Both the position numbers and the translations under genes were made by a program. A DNA stretch of 64,000 nucleotides. It comes from Fomitopsis serialis (lineage: Eukaryota > Basidiomycota > Agaricomycetes > Polyporales > Fomitopsidaceae). The stretch covers positions 18,538 through 82,537 of the forward strand of contig NW_025955132.1 in the NCBI RefSeq assembly GCF_022376445.1, given 5' to 3'. The notes under the pieces were generated by a model that ran no database searches, was not told the DNA's origin, and saw only the letters and a list, made by a program, of their open reading frames with translations. Numbering within the stretch: the stretch's first letter is position 1; each line of letters begins with the position of its first letter. Positions 1 to 10,758 of this stretch are shown here, one piece after another.

Positions 1-1726
1 TTGAACGTAAGCATGTACTGTTTGCAGTACCTATGTACGCCCCTGAATCGTCTGCAGAAACCAGCAACATGCTTATCATCGCCCTTGCTTATGCTCAGCA
101 CTCAAACGATACTTCAATACTTTACGATTATGTGCGTCTCAGTCTGTGCGAAGCGCAGTACTGCTCACGCTCACATGGATACAGTACGACTTGCTCAAGA
201 CGTGGGCCAACTATCTGAAGCAGAACGCACTGTTTCCTGCGAATCAGTATGTGTCATCCTTATGAATTGAGAATGTATTTTACCAACTGCCTCTCGCCGG
301 CAGGATGTCTATCGACAACGGGGCTATCTCCTCGAATTCGAGCAACCTCGCGCTAAAGGGCATATTCGCCATTCAGGCCATGGCGGAGATCAGTCACCTA
401 GTCGGCGCGAGTGATGACTCTCAACAGTTCGGCGTGAGCGTCCTACTGCGTATTGAACCACAACACGCTAACGGGTTTCGCGGACCGCCAGAGCACAGCA
501 TCTGACTTCATCAACACATGGCAATCGCTTGCGTTGGTGGCTGGCGATCATACATCCATGCTCACGACATTCGGCGGCGACCAGGACAGCTGGTGTCTGC
601 CGTACAACCTCTATCCTCAGACCCTGTTGGGGTTCAATCTTTTGAATCAGTCGGTACATGCATCTCATCAGGCTGCCAGCGTGTGCTATTCTGACACTTG
701 ACATATCCACACAGTGGCTTGACAAGCTCACGGTGACATACGGACAACGAGTCCAATCTACAGCTAGTAAGAAATCCTTTCCGCCAGTCGTTGCTGATGT
801 CCTTACAAATATACAGATGGGTATGCGTACGGATTACCCATCGACAGCACGTACAGTTCGCCTGGCAACTCAGGTGTGTTGGTGTTATATATTTTGAAGT
901 GATCTCGGCCCCTTATGCCTCTCGACAGCGTGGAATGCGTTCACGGCCGCAACCTTCACCAATGACACAGTACGTCGGCAACTCTTGGACGCACTATGGA
1001 ACTATGCGTCGAACAACGGCTCGACATTCCCATTCTCTGCGCTGTACAACGTCGAGAGTGGTGCCTACGTGAACAGTACAGCGAGGTCAGTCTTTCTAGT
1101 ACATCTCATGTAGAGGCCACTGTCTGATGCGAGACAGTCCCGCGCTAGGAGGCTTGTTCGCTCCAATACTGCGAAGGTAAGATAGCAGTGACGAGCGTGC
1201 CGACAATCATTCACTAACTCACATGGAAAACAGCGGTACCATTATAGCGGCCTCCACAGGCGGGAACTCGCCCTCCAACAGCGTCACTTCGTCTCACACC
1301 AATGTCGGAGCCATAGCAGGCGGCGTAGTCGGCGGTGTCGTCGGTTTGCTCCTGCTCGTCGGGCTTGGCGTACTCCACCTACTTCGACATCGCCGATCCC
1401 GAGGAGACGTTGATCTCTTAGAGCCCATGCCCTTCAAGTCTTCCGCTCCGTACTCACCTATCGTCCTTCCAGAGAAGCGGCGACGGGGTTCGCAGGAAGG
1501 GGTACCACCGTTGCCATCAACGGACTCGTCTGCAGCCGTACGCACCGCACCCTCTGTGCCTAATCATGCGACGGTTCCCCCAACGACCAGCGACCCGCTC
1601 GGATCGCGTCTAGACGAACTGCTCAACCTGCGCTCGGATATCCAGGATTTGCGCAGGATCGTGCTGGGCGCGCCGGTCGCGGGACCAGAGCTGTCGGATT
1701 TGGGCGCGCCACCGGGTTATTCGTAG
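1..1726 (+). CDS. GtaA-like membrane-anchored ectoenzyme, copy 1 (3' part)
   Basis: This is the C-terminal half of a glutaminase-A-like protein; the 5' part lies left of the window. Exons read SNMLIIALAYAQHSNDTS, then KGIFAIQAMAEISHLVGAS, NLYPQTLLGFNLLNQS, QWLDKLTVTYGQ and YNVESGAYVNSTASPALGG. These are DUF4965/DUF1793 blocks of the Aspergillus GtaA family, which are extracellular proteins. A Ser/Thr linker follows, then a Gly/Val-rich transmembrane helix (GAIAGGVVGGVVGLLLLVG, about 1306-1365), a basic stop-transfer (HLLRHRRSR) and a cytosolic tail of about 115 residues ending DLGAPPGYS. I see no lesion in the visible exons. It is the most divergent of the five copies, so it probably predates the recent duplications. 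The family call is firm. The true substrate is not shown by sequence, because few DUF1793 proteins have been assayed. Confidence 0.85.
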
Positions 1727-2069
1727 CCTGCACTGTTCGCTTTGGGTTGAAGCTCTGAGTTTCCTGTCTCGCTGTTAAATTGAGGTCTGATTCTTCTTCA
1801 AGTTTAGTCAGCATATCCAGTCCCAAGTCGTTGATACCACTGTCGATAGCTTTGATAGTCTCATCTAAATTATACTTTGCGGTCTGCAGTGGATGCGGGA
1901 GTTCTTGCCCATTAAGCCCTATGGCATCGATGATCCTTTGTCGGGCTTCTCGAGCCAATTGTTGCCTCATGATGTAACATACACATCCGTCAGTGCCTTA
2001 GTCTCCACTCCACCCTCCCTGCTAGCTATACATGTGTTGACGAGTGTCAGCGAACCGTCGACGATAGAC
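1727..2069. other. Convergent intergenic gap
   Basis: This lies between the 3' ends of GtaA copy 1 (+) and the dehydrogenase (-). A minus-strand open frame (about 1970-1780) reads MRQQLAREARQRIIDAIGLN and looks weakly helical. It has no recognisable family and runs into the antisense of the neighbouring gene, so I do not call it a gene. Confidence 0.4.
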
Positions 2070-3145
2070 TCAATTTACTGTCGCAGCTCCGGCGGTCTGC
2101 TGCTTCAGTTTCGACAGGAACTCCTCTATACTCATCAACGGCACGTTCTCCGACCACGCGTGGTACTCCTCCGCGGTCTCGAGGAGACTCTGCCCCTTCC
2201 TCCGCAGGGTCTCGACGGCGTCCTGGCCTAGCGGCACGCGCAGAGGTGGGTCCTGCAGCTCCGCGATCTTGCAGATCAGATGGGCGGCGGCCTCGGGGTA
2301 GGCGGCTGGCTTCGTGTAGAGATGCAGCCGAGCGGTGGGTTGCTGCGTGTCGGCGTCGATATAAGCGGGGTGCGGGGGTGGACGCTTCATGTTCGGTCCG
2401 GCGTTGGTGTGGTATGAGCCGAGGACGATCGACGTGACCTGAACCAAGGCAGCTGCATAGTGAGTGTATAGTGCATGGGTTCGTGAGGGTGCCGTACCTT
2501 GATGTTCCACTCTGGCCGGAGTTCTGCGGCGAGACCTTCCGTGAAGCCTTCGAGCGCTAGAATCGACATTGGATCATCAGGCCACTCGTACGATCGTTCG
2601 GGCCGGCAACGCACCATGTTTGCTCGCACAGTAGTACGGGAGGGCAGAGAGGCTCTCAATGCCCCCAGCAGACGACGCCTGCAAGAGTCGACCGCCCTGA
2701 GGATTGTTCACTTCGCGGAAGAACCTGACAGCCTCCCGGCTGACGTTCACCGCACCCCAGAAGTTCACGTCGAACAGCTCCCGGGCGACGTCCTCGGACG
2801 CGCTCTCCGCCTCGCTCATGAGTGTGAAGCCCGCGTTGTTGAAGACAACGTCGATCCGGCCGAAGAGCTCCTTCGCCTGGGCGAAGGCATCGCGGATCTC
2901 GTCGGCGTTGCGCACGTCCAGTTTGAGGACCGAGAGCTTGCTGGGCGGGTATCGCGATGCGAGATCTGAGAGGGCGTCGGGGTTCCGAAGGGTGGCGATC
3001 GCGATGCCGCCATTCTCGAGGACCGTCTCTGCGACGAGCCTCCCGAAACCTGACGAAGCACCGGTGACTGCGGGATCTCCGTCAGAGTCAATAGAACATG
3101 TGCCTTCTTGCTCGACTTACTGAGCCAAATTTGCGAAGCGATCAT
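2070..3145 (-). CDS. Short-chain dehydrogenase/reductase
   Basis: This is an NAD(P)-dependent classical SDR. Four exons, complement(2070..2438, 2498..2556, 2615..3067, 3121..3145), sum to 906 nt, giving 301 residues, and all introns are GT-AG. The first exon is only 25 nt and encodes MIASQIWL; splicing joins it to ITGASSGFGR, rebuilding the TGxxxGxG cofactor loop. Further hallmarks are a conserved Asp in KLDVRNADE (residue about 60), NNAG after DVVF, a catalytic Ser in LLQASSAGG and YxxxK in YYCASKHALEG. A C-terminal extension of about 100 residues (VPLMSIEEFLSKL) resembles fungal retinol-dehydrogenase-like or oxidoreductase SDRs. It is probably cytosolic, with no signal peptide or membrane helix. 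The substrate cannot be read from sequence. Confidence 0.88.
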
Positions 3146-3996
3146 CGAGACGATATATCAAGCTCACACTGGGTAGAGGGTGGGAGGGGACGTGTAGCGC
3201 AGTGGTCGTTATTTATTGCAGCCGGCCGTTGCGAACCTTCCCTGCTGCCGAGGCCCCGGAGAAACGCCTGAGAGATACGTATGCTTGCTCTGAGTGGTTT
3301 AGGCCAGGACAAATTGACAGGAGGGATGGACGACGCGGGATTGACCCGAGCACTTAGGGCACCGTACATCCGTGAAGCGAGAATCTATGCCAGAATGGAC
3401 GGTTAATCCGAGCTCACCGCCGACATATTAATCCTATCACATACCTAAAGAGTACAATGATTGATTCTCGCACCATGCGCAGTGGCATGGTTCTACAGCG
3501 GGATTAGACCATGCGACGGGGAACCTGCCGACCATAATGCGGCCCAAGTTCGTCTGGCACAACTTGAAGGGCCTTTGTGAATCCTCGGAATTCTAGAGAA
3601 TTGACACATAACAGACACAGACCCTATAGAAATCGTGAGCAACGGCAGCGCGGTACGGGGAATCGTGAATGGTGTATGGGGTGGAGGAAGAAGCTGGAGA
3701 GGTAACACACGAGAAGCAATGCATGCCGGCAATGGGGTGGCGAATCGAGTGGCTGCTATATTGTCGATCTCGTCACGGGACCCGAGCGAGATAAGATAAC
3801 CACGTGGTCGACGCGTTCTGGGATCGAGATTCGAGGAGGCCTGAGCGTGTGGAGGACGCGGACGGCCCACCCGCGACGCTTGCTCTCCTCCCACCGCCCA
3901 CAACCTCCGCACCCCGCCAGCATCCCAGCGGACTCTCTCTCTCCTCGATATCTCCCATATTTTCTTGTTTGAACACGTAGCGGCACCCACGCAGCA
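3146..3996. promoter_or_regulatory. Divergent intergenic region
   Basis: An 850-bp gap between the start of the dehydrogenase (-) and the start of the nuclear protein (+). It presumably holds both promoters. The last 130 bp before the + start are rich in CTCTC and CCTCC pyrimidine tracts, as is common before basidiomycete start codons. Long minus-strand open frames here are low-complexity shadows. No RNA gene was seen. Confidence 0.4.
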
Positions 3997-5243
3997 ATGG
4001 CGACCTCAACGATCCGCCGCAAACCCATACACACCTACAAGTCACCCTCGTTCGACACCACATCCGATCAGCTATCATACCGTAAGTCTCTCGCTCTCCA
4101 AACCTGCGCGCAAAACTCATACTGCGCGCAGCCATCCCCCGCGCGACACCCAGAGCCTCTTCCTCCGCGTCCCACTCGGACAAGTCTACCACGGAAGGCA
4201 CAACGGTGACGGTCATCGTGCCGTACGTGAGCACGCACGCGACGAAGCATCGCCAGCCACCCGCGCTCCCTCTCTACCACCCACTCGGGCCCTTCGCGCT
4301 CTCCCTGCCCAAGCTCGACCCCGGCTTCTTTGGCCTCCCCAACCAAATCAACGTCGACGACGCGGTCGACGAGCCCGCCGACCCCGGGCGCCGCTCCTCG
4401 TCGCGTGCACGACGGCCCGCGGCGAAGGTGCGCGAGCGCGACGACGCAGACGAGGAGGACGCGGCAGCGGTACCGACGACGAGCGCCCAGAGCGCCCCGC
4501 GAGAGGCTGGTACGCGCGCTCCGGGCAGTCCGCGCAAGAGGCGCGCGGGTGGTGGCGCGGGCGGCGCGAGGCGCAAACGCAAGGCAGAGACGGAGGAGGT
4601 CGACGGTGCATTCCCGCCACCGGCGAAGCGTACGCGGAACCCGCGTGGTACGGGCAACGCGACGCCCGTGGTCGCGTCGCCGCTTGTGAGCGAGGCTGTG
4701 GTGGCGAGCGTCGAGGAGGTTCCTGAGGCAGAGGCACTGCCTTCGCCGGAGGGCGCGGAGACGGAGGAGGTGGCGACGGAGCTCCCTGCTGCACCGGAGC
4801 CGAAGCGCACGAGGACGCGGAAGGCGCGTGCGCCCGCGACCAAGCGGAGGAACTCGAGCGCGAGCGCGTCGACGAACACGTCCGTGTCGGTGTCAATCGC
4901 TGCGAATACGCGTACCACGCGCGCGAAAGCCGCCAGAGAGAGCGCGTCCGATGGCGACGGAGGCAAGAAGGAAGAGGAGGAAGGCGAGGCTGAGGAAACG
5001 CCGCGGGGGCAGGTCGAAGAGGAGGAGGGCGCGATGCCCCCGTCACCGGTGGACAATCTCGTCAACACGCTCGTCAATGACAAGCCCAAAGCTGAAGAAC
5101 AGAAGGACGAAGAGAAGATGGAGGTCGACGCTCCTCCTGTAGTCCAAGAGCCCTTGCCTGCACTGGCACCCATCGCTCCTTCGCCTTCGCCCCCGCCCGA
5201 GAAGGAGGAGAAAGAGGAAGGGGAGCTCAGCGATGAGCACTAG
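3997..5243 (+). CDS. Low-complexity probable nuclear protein, unknown function
   Basis: Two exons (3997..4081, 4132..5243) sum to 1197 nt, giving 398 residues. The join reads SDQLSY-PIPRATPRAS. Residues about 50-110 form the only ordered-looking block (TVTVIVPYVSTHATKHRQPP, then FALSLPKLDPGFFGLPNQIN). The rest is disordered, alternating basic stretches (SPRKRRAGG, ARRKRKAE, KRTRTRKAR: likely nuclear localisation signals) with acidic stretches (KKEEEEGEAEE, EKEEKEEGELSDEH). The composition suggests a chromatin- or RNA-associated nuclear protein, but no domain is recognised. The coding region is strongly GC-rich at the third position compared with the DUF6534 genes that follow. Confidence 0.75.
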
Positions 5244-5663
5244 AACGCACCCACCGCGCAAGACACATACAGTCGACATATTTAACCGGCCTCACATCGC
5301 CCTTGACATCGCTCTCGACATCCACTTCTCCCGGATCTCCTATCTACTCTGACAGTGTATCACCATCGCATCGCTCTGTCGTAGCTTTCTCCGCTATCTT
5401 TGCGCCCTCTGACTGTGTCTCTCGGAAACCCGCTGTACCACCAACGACCATCTATCTTGTGTCGCCTTAGCTCTGTTGTATACCAGCTACCGGCGCTCGC
5501 ATTGTTTCTGTCTAGCAAGTACAATAGATATCCTACCCCGGACGATAAATTTCCTGGATGCATACGCTAGCCTTGCATGCATGCTGGGATTTTCGTGCGT
5601 GTATCTTGAGGTCGTTCGTGTGTGCTAGATGTCGAGGATGAGGGACGGTCGATCCTTCGCGTG

Positions 5664-7614
5664 TCACTGGCTCGGGTTATGAAGTAGCTTGGGAATCAGC
5701 TGTCGTTGAGGGCCTCCGGGGGACAAGCGGGATGAGCCTTGCGCGGCGTCTCCGGTGAAGTTGTGGGGGTAGAACTCGACAGCATCCCTCGGCTGGTTGT
5801 CCCGCATCGTTCGTCTGGCGTTGAGGCTAGAGAAGGTCAGCTAAACTGTCACTGTACGGGTGGACGTCGTTTGAGCACCCACTTCGCCAGTAACGAGATC
5901 GCAAACACTGCGATGTGGCGATCAAGAAGGGCCAAGAATTTCAGAGTCAGGGTTAGATGAGATTCGAAGGGTGCGGGAGTTACGTGACTCACATCTGCAC
6001 TGCAGCTCGACGATTCCGCCGTAGAGGCTGCTTTTGTCCAGAACAAACTAATATAGGGGATCGCATCGATATGAGTAACTTCTACGCATGCTGAAGCTCT
6101 CTAGGACATACCGCCAATAGCGCAGCCACCGACGCCGCCCTGTTCAGTTGGATAAGATCGCAAGTCAATGTGCCAGTGGTTAGTGTACGGAAGCCAGTCA
6201 TTAATTGGGCTTTCAGACTTGCATCGTGATGGCTCCCATATTCACGGAGTAGATCATAATGGTCCGTATGATGTACTCTGTTCTAAGGTACAGCATTAGC
6301 TTGCATTCTGCTCCCGGGCCAGGTTGGAAGCAAATGTACCCGCAGGCTCCGGTCCGCCTCCGCCGAAGTGGCTTGCGATGATCACTGCGTCGTTCACCGC
6401 CGCACAACTGAGTGAGACCGGCAATATGACCTGCAGTCCCAGATTGAGCGAGTCTGATGTGATACATTTCACGGAACTTAATCTGAACGAACATTGGCAG
6501 TGAGTTCTTCGCGATATTGGGACCAGCTATTGGCAGTGAACCTGTTCAGTGAGTTGTGTGAGTCATCCGTTGTTGAAGCGTTGGCGCTACTCGACCAAAA
6601 CGTACATGAGAACGGCGGTATCTACATACCCACATCAGCTTGTCGTCGCATGTGTCTACACGACAACAGGAAAACGCACAATAACCGAGCGCTTGCAAAA
6701 GACACTGTCAAGCCACAAATGGAGTGTCAGACAATTTGCTCACCTATACGGATGGCTGTCAATACCAGCTGGGATGAAGTTAGCTATTATCCTTATTCCG
6801 AAAGCAGAAAACGTACAGGTATCACCAGAACTCTGTAGGCCCTTTCGCTGACTGGTATAGGTTGAGTGGTACGGCTCATATTGATCACAGTGCTGTCTGA
6901 CACGCACATGTCCAAATTCTCCAGATATAGAAGCTGGATATGTGAGAGCTCGTCAGCACATGATCTTGCTGGACCTGCCATGGGCGTACCATTGCACGAT
7001 TGTTACGCTCGTATTCTGGCATATCATGATCATGTGAGCGACGTATACCAGTTCATGACTGTTGAATGTACCTGGAGAATGGCGACGAGCTAGATACACG
7101 CATGGATTGCCAGGTCAGCACGACCTAGGGTTGGGAATAGTCATGGTGTTTCACCCCTGGAGTCCTGTCGGTGCACATGCGTGAAATCAAGACTCGTTCA
7201 TAACCACGCGTTTTATGGCAATTCGGTTGAAGCTTACCAATAGATAAAGTCCACATCGTTGCCCATGGCGTGCCACTGTACGAGATATGCGTCTATCATG
7301 ACGGCGCATGCGTGTGTGCGAGCAATTTCCAAGATACTGTAGTCAACGGCATTAGGACTCTGTGCTATAGAGTGAATGGCCAATCAACAGCTGACATACA
7401 GGACAATATACACCATGGCCTTTATTCGTCTTGCGTCTTCAGGAAAGCTGCGATGATACAAGCAGAATTGGCATGCGATTATGCCCAGCAGCCTGACAGG
7501 AAAACAAAATGTGAATGTCTCTTCCTCTGTCGAGAGACAGGCCACACACGGGAATGTGAATGACATGGTTACAAAAACACCTCCAAGTCCGAGCGATCTA
7601 AAAATATCTTTCAT
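5664..7614 (-). CDS. DUF6534-family seven-helix membrane protein, copy a
   Basis: This multi-exon gene is hidden by short introns. Minus-strand pieces in order: MKDIFRSLGLGGVFVTMSFT (start 7614); LLGIIACQFCLYHRSFPEDA then RRIKAMVYIVL (about 7510-7420); an exon near 7345-7250 reading ILEIARTHACAVMIDAYLVQ; the family block YLRTEYIIRTIMIYSVNMGA (about 6280-6220); FVLDKSSLYGGIVELQ (about 6050); VFAISLLAK (about 5910); and LNARRTMRDNQPRDAVEFYP to a stop at 5664-5666. The order matches basidiomycete DUF6534 proteins, which are plasma-membrane-type seven-helix proteins of unknown function ending LATLNARR. I did not place every middle exon, so integrity is unproven. It is a tandem paralogue of the gene at 8318-10275. 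Confidence 0.72.
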
Positions 7615-7833
7615 GGCGATTGAGTCGGAGGCGCTATAGCACTATGGTAGCTGAGCATGCAAGGTGTCGCGGATGGTAGTCGGCTCACTCAAGATTTCCT
7701 GGGTCGACGGCTTCATGTAGCTTTTGCAACTTTCACCGCCTTCCATTCGTGATCATTGGAGACGACGCACTGAACACCATCGTGTTGGGACTAACAGTTC
7801 TGATGTACGCCTGGCAGTTAGATCCGCAGAGCA

Positions 7834-7982
7834 GCCGAGTGACTCCCGTCGAGACTTTGTATGCCGCACTGCCGATGTTCCTGTACTTCAACGCTTCGAT
7901 GGTGAAGCCGTTCCTTCTCCCGCTGTTGGAGCAGCAGAATACTTCGTATACTGCTCAGTACGCTGCGAGGGATATTGATTGC
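7834..7982 (+). pseudogene. Orphan exon of a GtaA-like gene
   Basis: A single plus-strand block reads SRVTPVETLYAALPMFLYFN then ASMVKPFLLPLLEQQNTS. It matches the exon RVTPVEKLYAALPMFLYYNA present in the GtaA-like copies 2-5. An AG acceptor precedes it (atccgcag). I found no neighbouring GtaA exons within about 1 kb on either side, so this is a relic or transplanted exon. It lies on the opposite strand between two DUF6534 genes and is divergent from copies 2-5. Confidence 0.75.
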
Positions 7983-8317
7983 CACATACAGCCAGCGCGC
8001 TGAACAAGACACCCTACCCTCACCCTTGGAAAGTCCGATACTGATATCAGTAACATGGAGTCATCTCATCACAGAAGCACAGTACCTTGGGTCAATACAG
8101 CGTCGAGACTGTTCGGATAATGATACCAAGATGTTACTGGACCTCACCAATCTGTCGTGTACGATCATCGCTTCTTTACAGCAATAGCCTCCGTCACATC
8201 ACAGCGCTACTCAGGTATCCAGTCTGCCTTCGATGAATTTCTATCCCGGATCTTGTTTGTGATAAGTTGATACTTACAGAGAAGGTTCTTCAGCGCCAAA
8301 CATGCCAGCATTTAGCA

Positions 8318-10275
8318 TCATACATCCAGCTCCACCGAGAAAGACTGATTGGATTGAAGCGTGGCTAGCCCGGATTCGCGTTGCGAGTGCTCGTACTTCG
8401 GACCGCGCTGACTCGACGATGCCTGGTTTCGCCCTGCAGGTAACAAGTCTGTCTGGGCTGATACGATGTCCTCGAGATTAGGAGGATCGATGTCGACAGC
8501 GCTTGGTTGATTTATACGAAGAGTTCGTCGCGCATTGATGCTGCACGAACCAGTAGGTCAGTCTGCGACTCCTGGGGCCTGAACTGCCATCCATGAAAGC
8601 TCACTTGATAAGCAGCGAATTTGCGAATACTGCGATACAGAGGGTGTATGTCACTAAGCGGTGACATGCGCGTAGACGCGATACTACGCACACTTGCTTT
8701 GCAGTTCGATGAGACCGCCAAATAAGAGGGAGCTCTGATCAAGAACGAACTAGTGGGGCGAAGACGTCTTAGGCATGAACACGCAGCGGGCCATTAAGAC
8801 GTACCGTCAACAGCACAGCTATCGAGAACAACCTGAATGATTAATCGAAGCGATGGCTGGGTTAACGACAGCAGTATGAACAGAGAACGTTGTCGCTTGC
8901 ATTGTCATAGCTCCCAAGTTTATCGCGTAGAACATAACAGTCCGGATGATATATCCCGTCCTGTCGGTGCAGCAATGCCACAGTGAGTGGGTGATTATGA
9001 CCGCGACAGAGCACGTACCCCCGAAGTCCAGTTCGCCTTCGGTGAAGATAGTATACTTGACTTGCAGTAATGACTATATCATTCGCAGCCGAGGATGCAA
9101 GTCCCACAGACAATACGACCTAGAGCAGGCACTGAATATGTGAATACACGGTGAAACCGAAAGAGTGACGCAGACGAACCGTCGCGACGTGATTCTTGCG
9201 ATATTGTGGCCAGACGTGCAAGGTGAACCTGATGGACATTTGAGAAAGATGCTGACAGCAAACTTTTCGCAACAGGACCCACATAGCCACTGCCGTAACT
9301 ACACGCCAGCGTCACGGCGAAGTCCTAGTGCCATTATACATAGCTGCTCACCGTAGCCAACGACTCCAGAAACGGGACGGTCAGTAAAAGGTCACGCCGA
9401 GCTGGGGAAAGAGAGGGGGGACCTACTTATACGGACGACAGTCAGTAAGATCTGGAATAACGCGAATCAGTACACGCTTTCGCAGAAGAGGAGCCCGAGA
9501 CATACAGGGATCAACAACACTTTAAAGGACCTCTCGCTGACTACCGTGTCTCAATAGGTTGTCCGAAGGATGAATCGTCTCGAGAAGACGCACGGATCCA
9601 TATTCTGTAGACATAAGAGCTGATTTGTAGTCAAGATGTGAACTACTGCCGTCAAGGGTCCTATTTGAGCGTACGTACCATTGCACTATGGTTACGATCG
9701 AGCTCTGCGACACTAGTAAGTACTGCTAAAGCCTTGTTAGCCGATGAATCACAGCAAACCTGGAAAAAGATTGTGACCCAGAGTTTTATATGAGAGTCAA
9801 CCGGATTTGATGTGGAAGAGATGACATGACAGCCTCACTGCAGCGGTCCTGCCCTCGAGCGCCATCAACATCACAAATACGGCAACCATTTGAACAAGAG
9901 CCTTACCAGTGAAGCAAGGCGAGGTTCGTCTCCAGGCCGTGCCAACGAACCAGGTACGTATATAACATCGCAACGCATACAATCGTATGTGCGATATCCA
10001 GCATCCTACGGCCGTGAGTTGGGGAATTCCAAACAAGCATGTAGTAAACCGCCGGCATACATCACAGCGTAGACTACAGCTTTCATGCGCGTCACGTCAT
10101 CAGGAAAACTGCGTCGATATAAGCAGAATTGGCATATAGTCATGCCGAATACTCTGCAAGGCAAGCAACAGAGGGAGGTTCACCATAGGAAAGTCATCGA
10201 GAGGCGAGCGACGTACATGAATGCCACGATCAGAGACACGAAGACGCTACCAAACGACATTGCGGAGCTGGTCAT
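8318..10275 (-). CDS. DUF6534-family seven-helix membrane protein, copy b
   Basis: Reconstructed minus-strand exons: MTSSAMSFGSVFVSLIVAFM (start 10275); RVFGMTICQFCLYRRSFPDD then VTRMKAVVYAVM (about 10160-10065); MLDIAHTIVCVAMLYTYLVR then WHGLETNLALLHW (about 10010-9920); a middle part with SSIVTIVQW and IWIRAS; VVLSVGLASSAANDIVITAS then QVYYLHRRRTGLRG (about 9120-9020); YIIRTVMFYAINLGAMTMQA (about 8960-8900); FVLDQSSLLFGGLIELQSK (about 8750); VFANSLLIK (about 8620); and INARRTLRINQPSAVDIDPP to a stop at 8318-8320. YLHRRRTG, RTVMFYAINxGA and NARRTLR are family signatures. The protein should span the membrane seven times with a polar cytosolic tail. The middle exons (9700-9400) are short and uncertain. 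Confidence 0.75.
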
Positions 10276-10758
10276 GGCGAGTGTGGTCTTGCACTGCGTA
10301 AGCAAAGCACAGGCAGGATGAAAAACGCAAGGCCCTGTTTCGGGCGTGCCGAAGATGTACCTCCAGAGACGACCTGGACCTTTAGTTATATATATGGCTT
10401 ACCTTGCACTGCCGTCCGCCTGCATTCGCCGCTACCGCGCTTCTGTATGCCTGGCAATGCGCTCACATACTGTGACCGGACTGTGATAGGCTAGCACCTG
10501 GACAGCATCACCCGATTCACCAGGGCAAAGTGGTACCAATTGGGGGCCAATGTCGAGCGCCGCTCTATGTGTTCGGAGAACTTGCGGATGACCTGATCTT
10601 CTGCCCGGTCCGTCGAGTTTCAGCGCCAGCGACTAAGCCCATACCAGACTGGCACGTGTCATGGAAACAGCGAGTGAACAGCATCTTTGCATTGAGACCG
10701 CACGGTACTGCCGACCAGCGTCGAGACAAAACACTGTGTACAGGGAATGTGCCCCGCT
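10276..10758. other. Intergenic gap, nothing convincing
   Basis: This gap is upstream of DUF6534 copy b and downstream of the zinc-knuckle gene. A TATA-like tatatatatgg lies at about 10390. No conserved reading frame was seen. Confidence 0.4.

Noticed and set aside
3170..3260. tRNA-like stretch (gtagcgcagtggtcg)
   Set aside because: It resembles a tRNA A box, but there is no matching T-arm (B box) at the right distance and no acceptor stem.
4348..5046. Long minus-strand frames (up to 299 residues) opposite the nuclear protein
   Set aside because: They are shadows produced by GC-rich third positions; no domain, and the plus-strand model splices cleanly.
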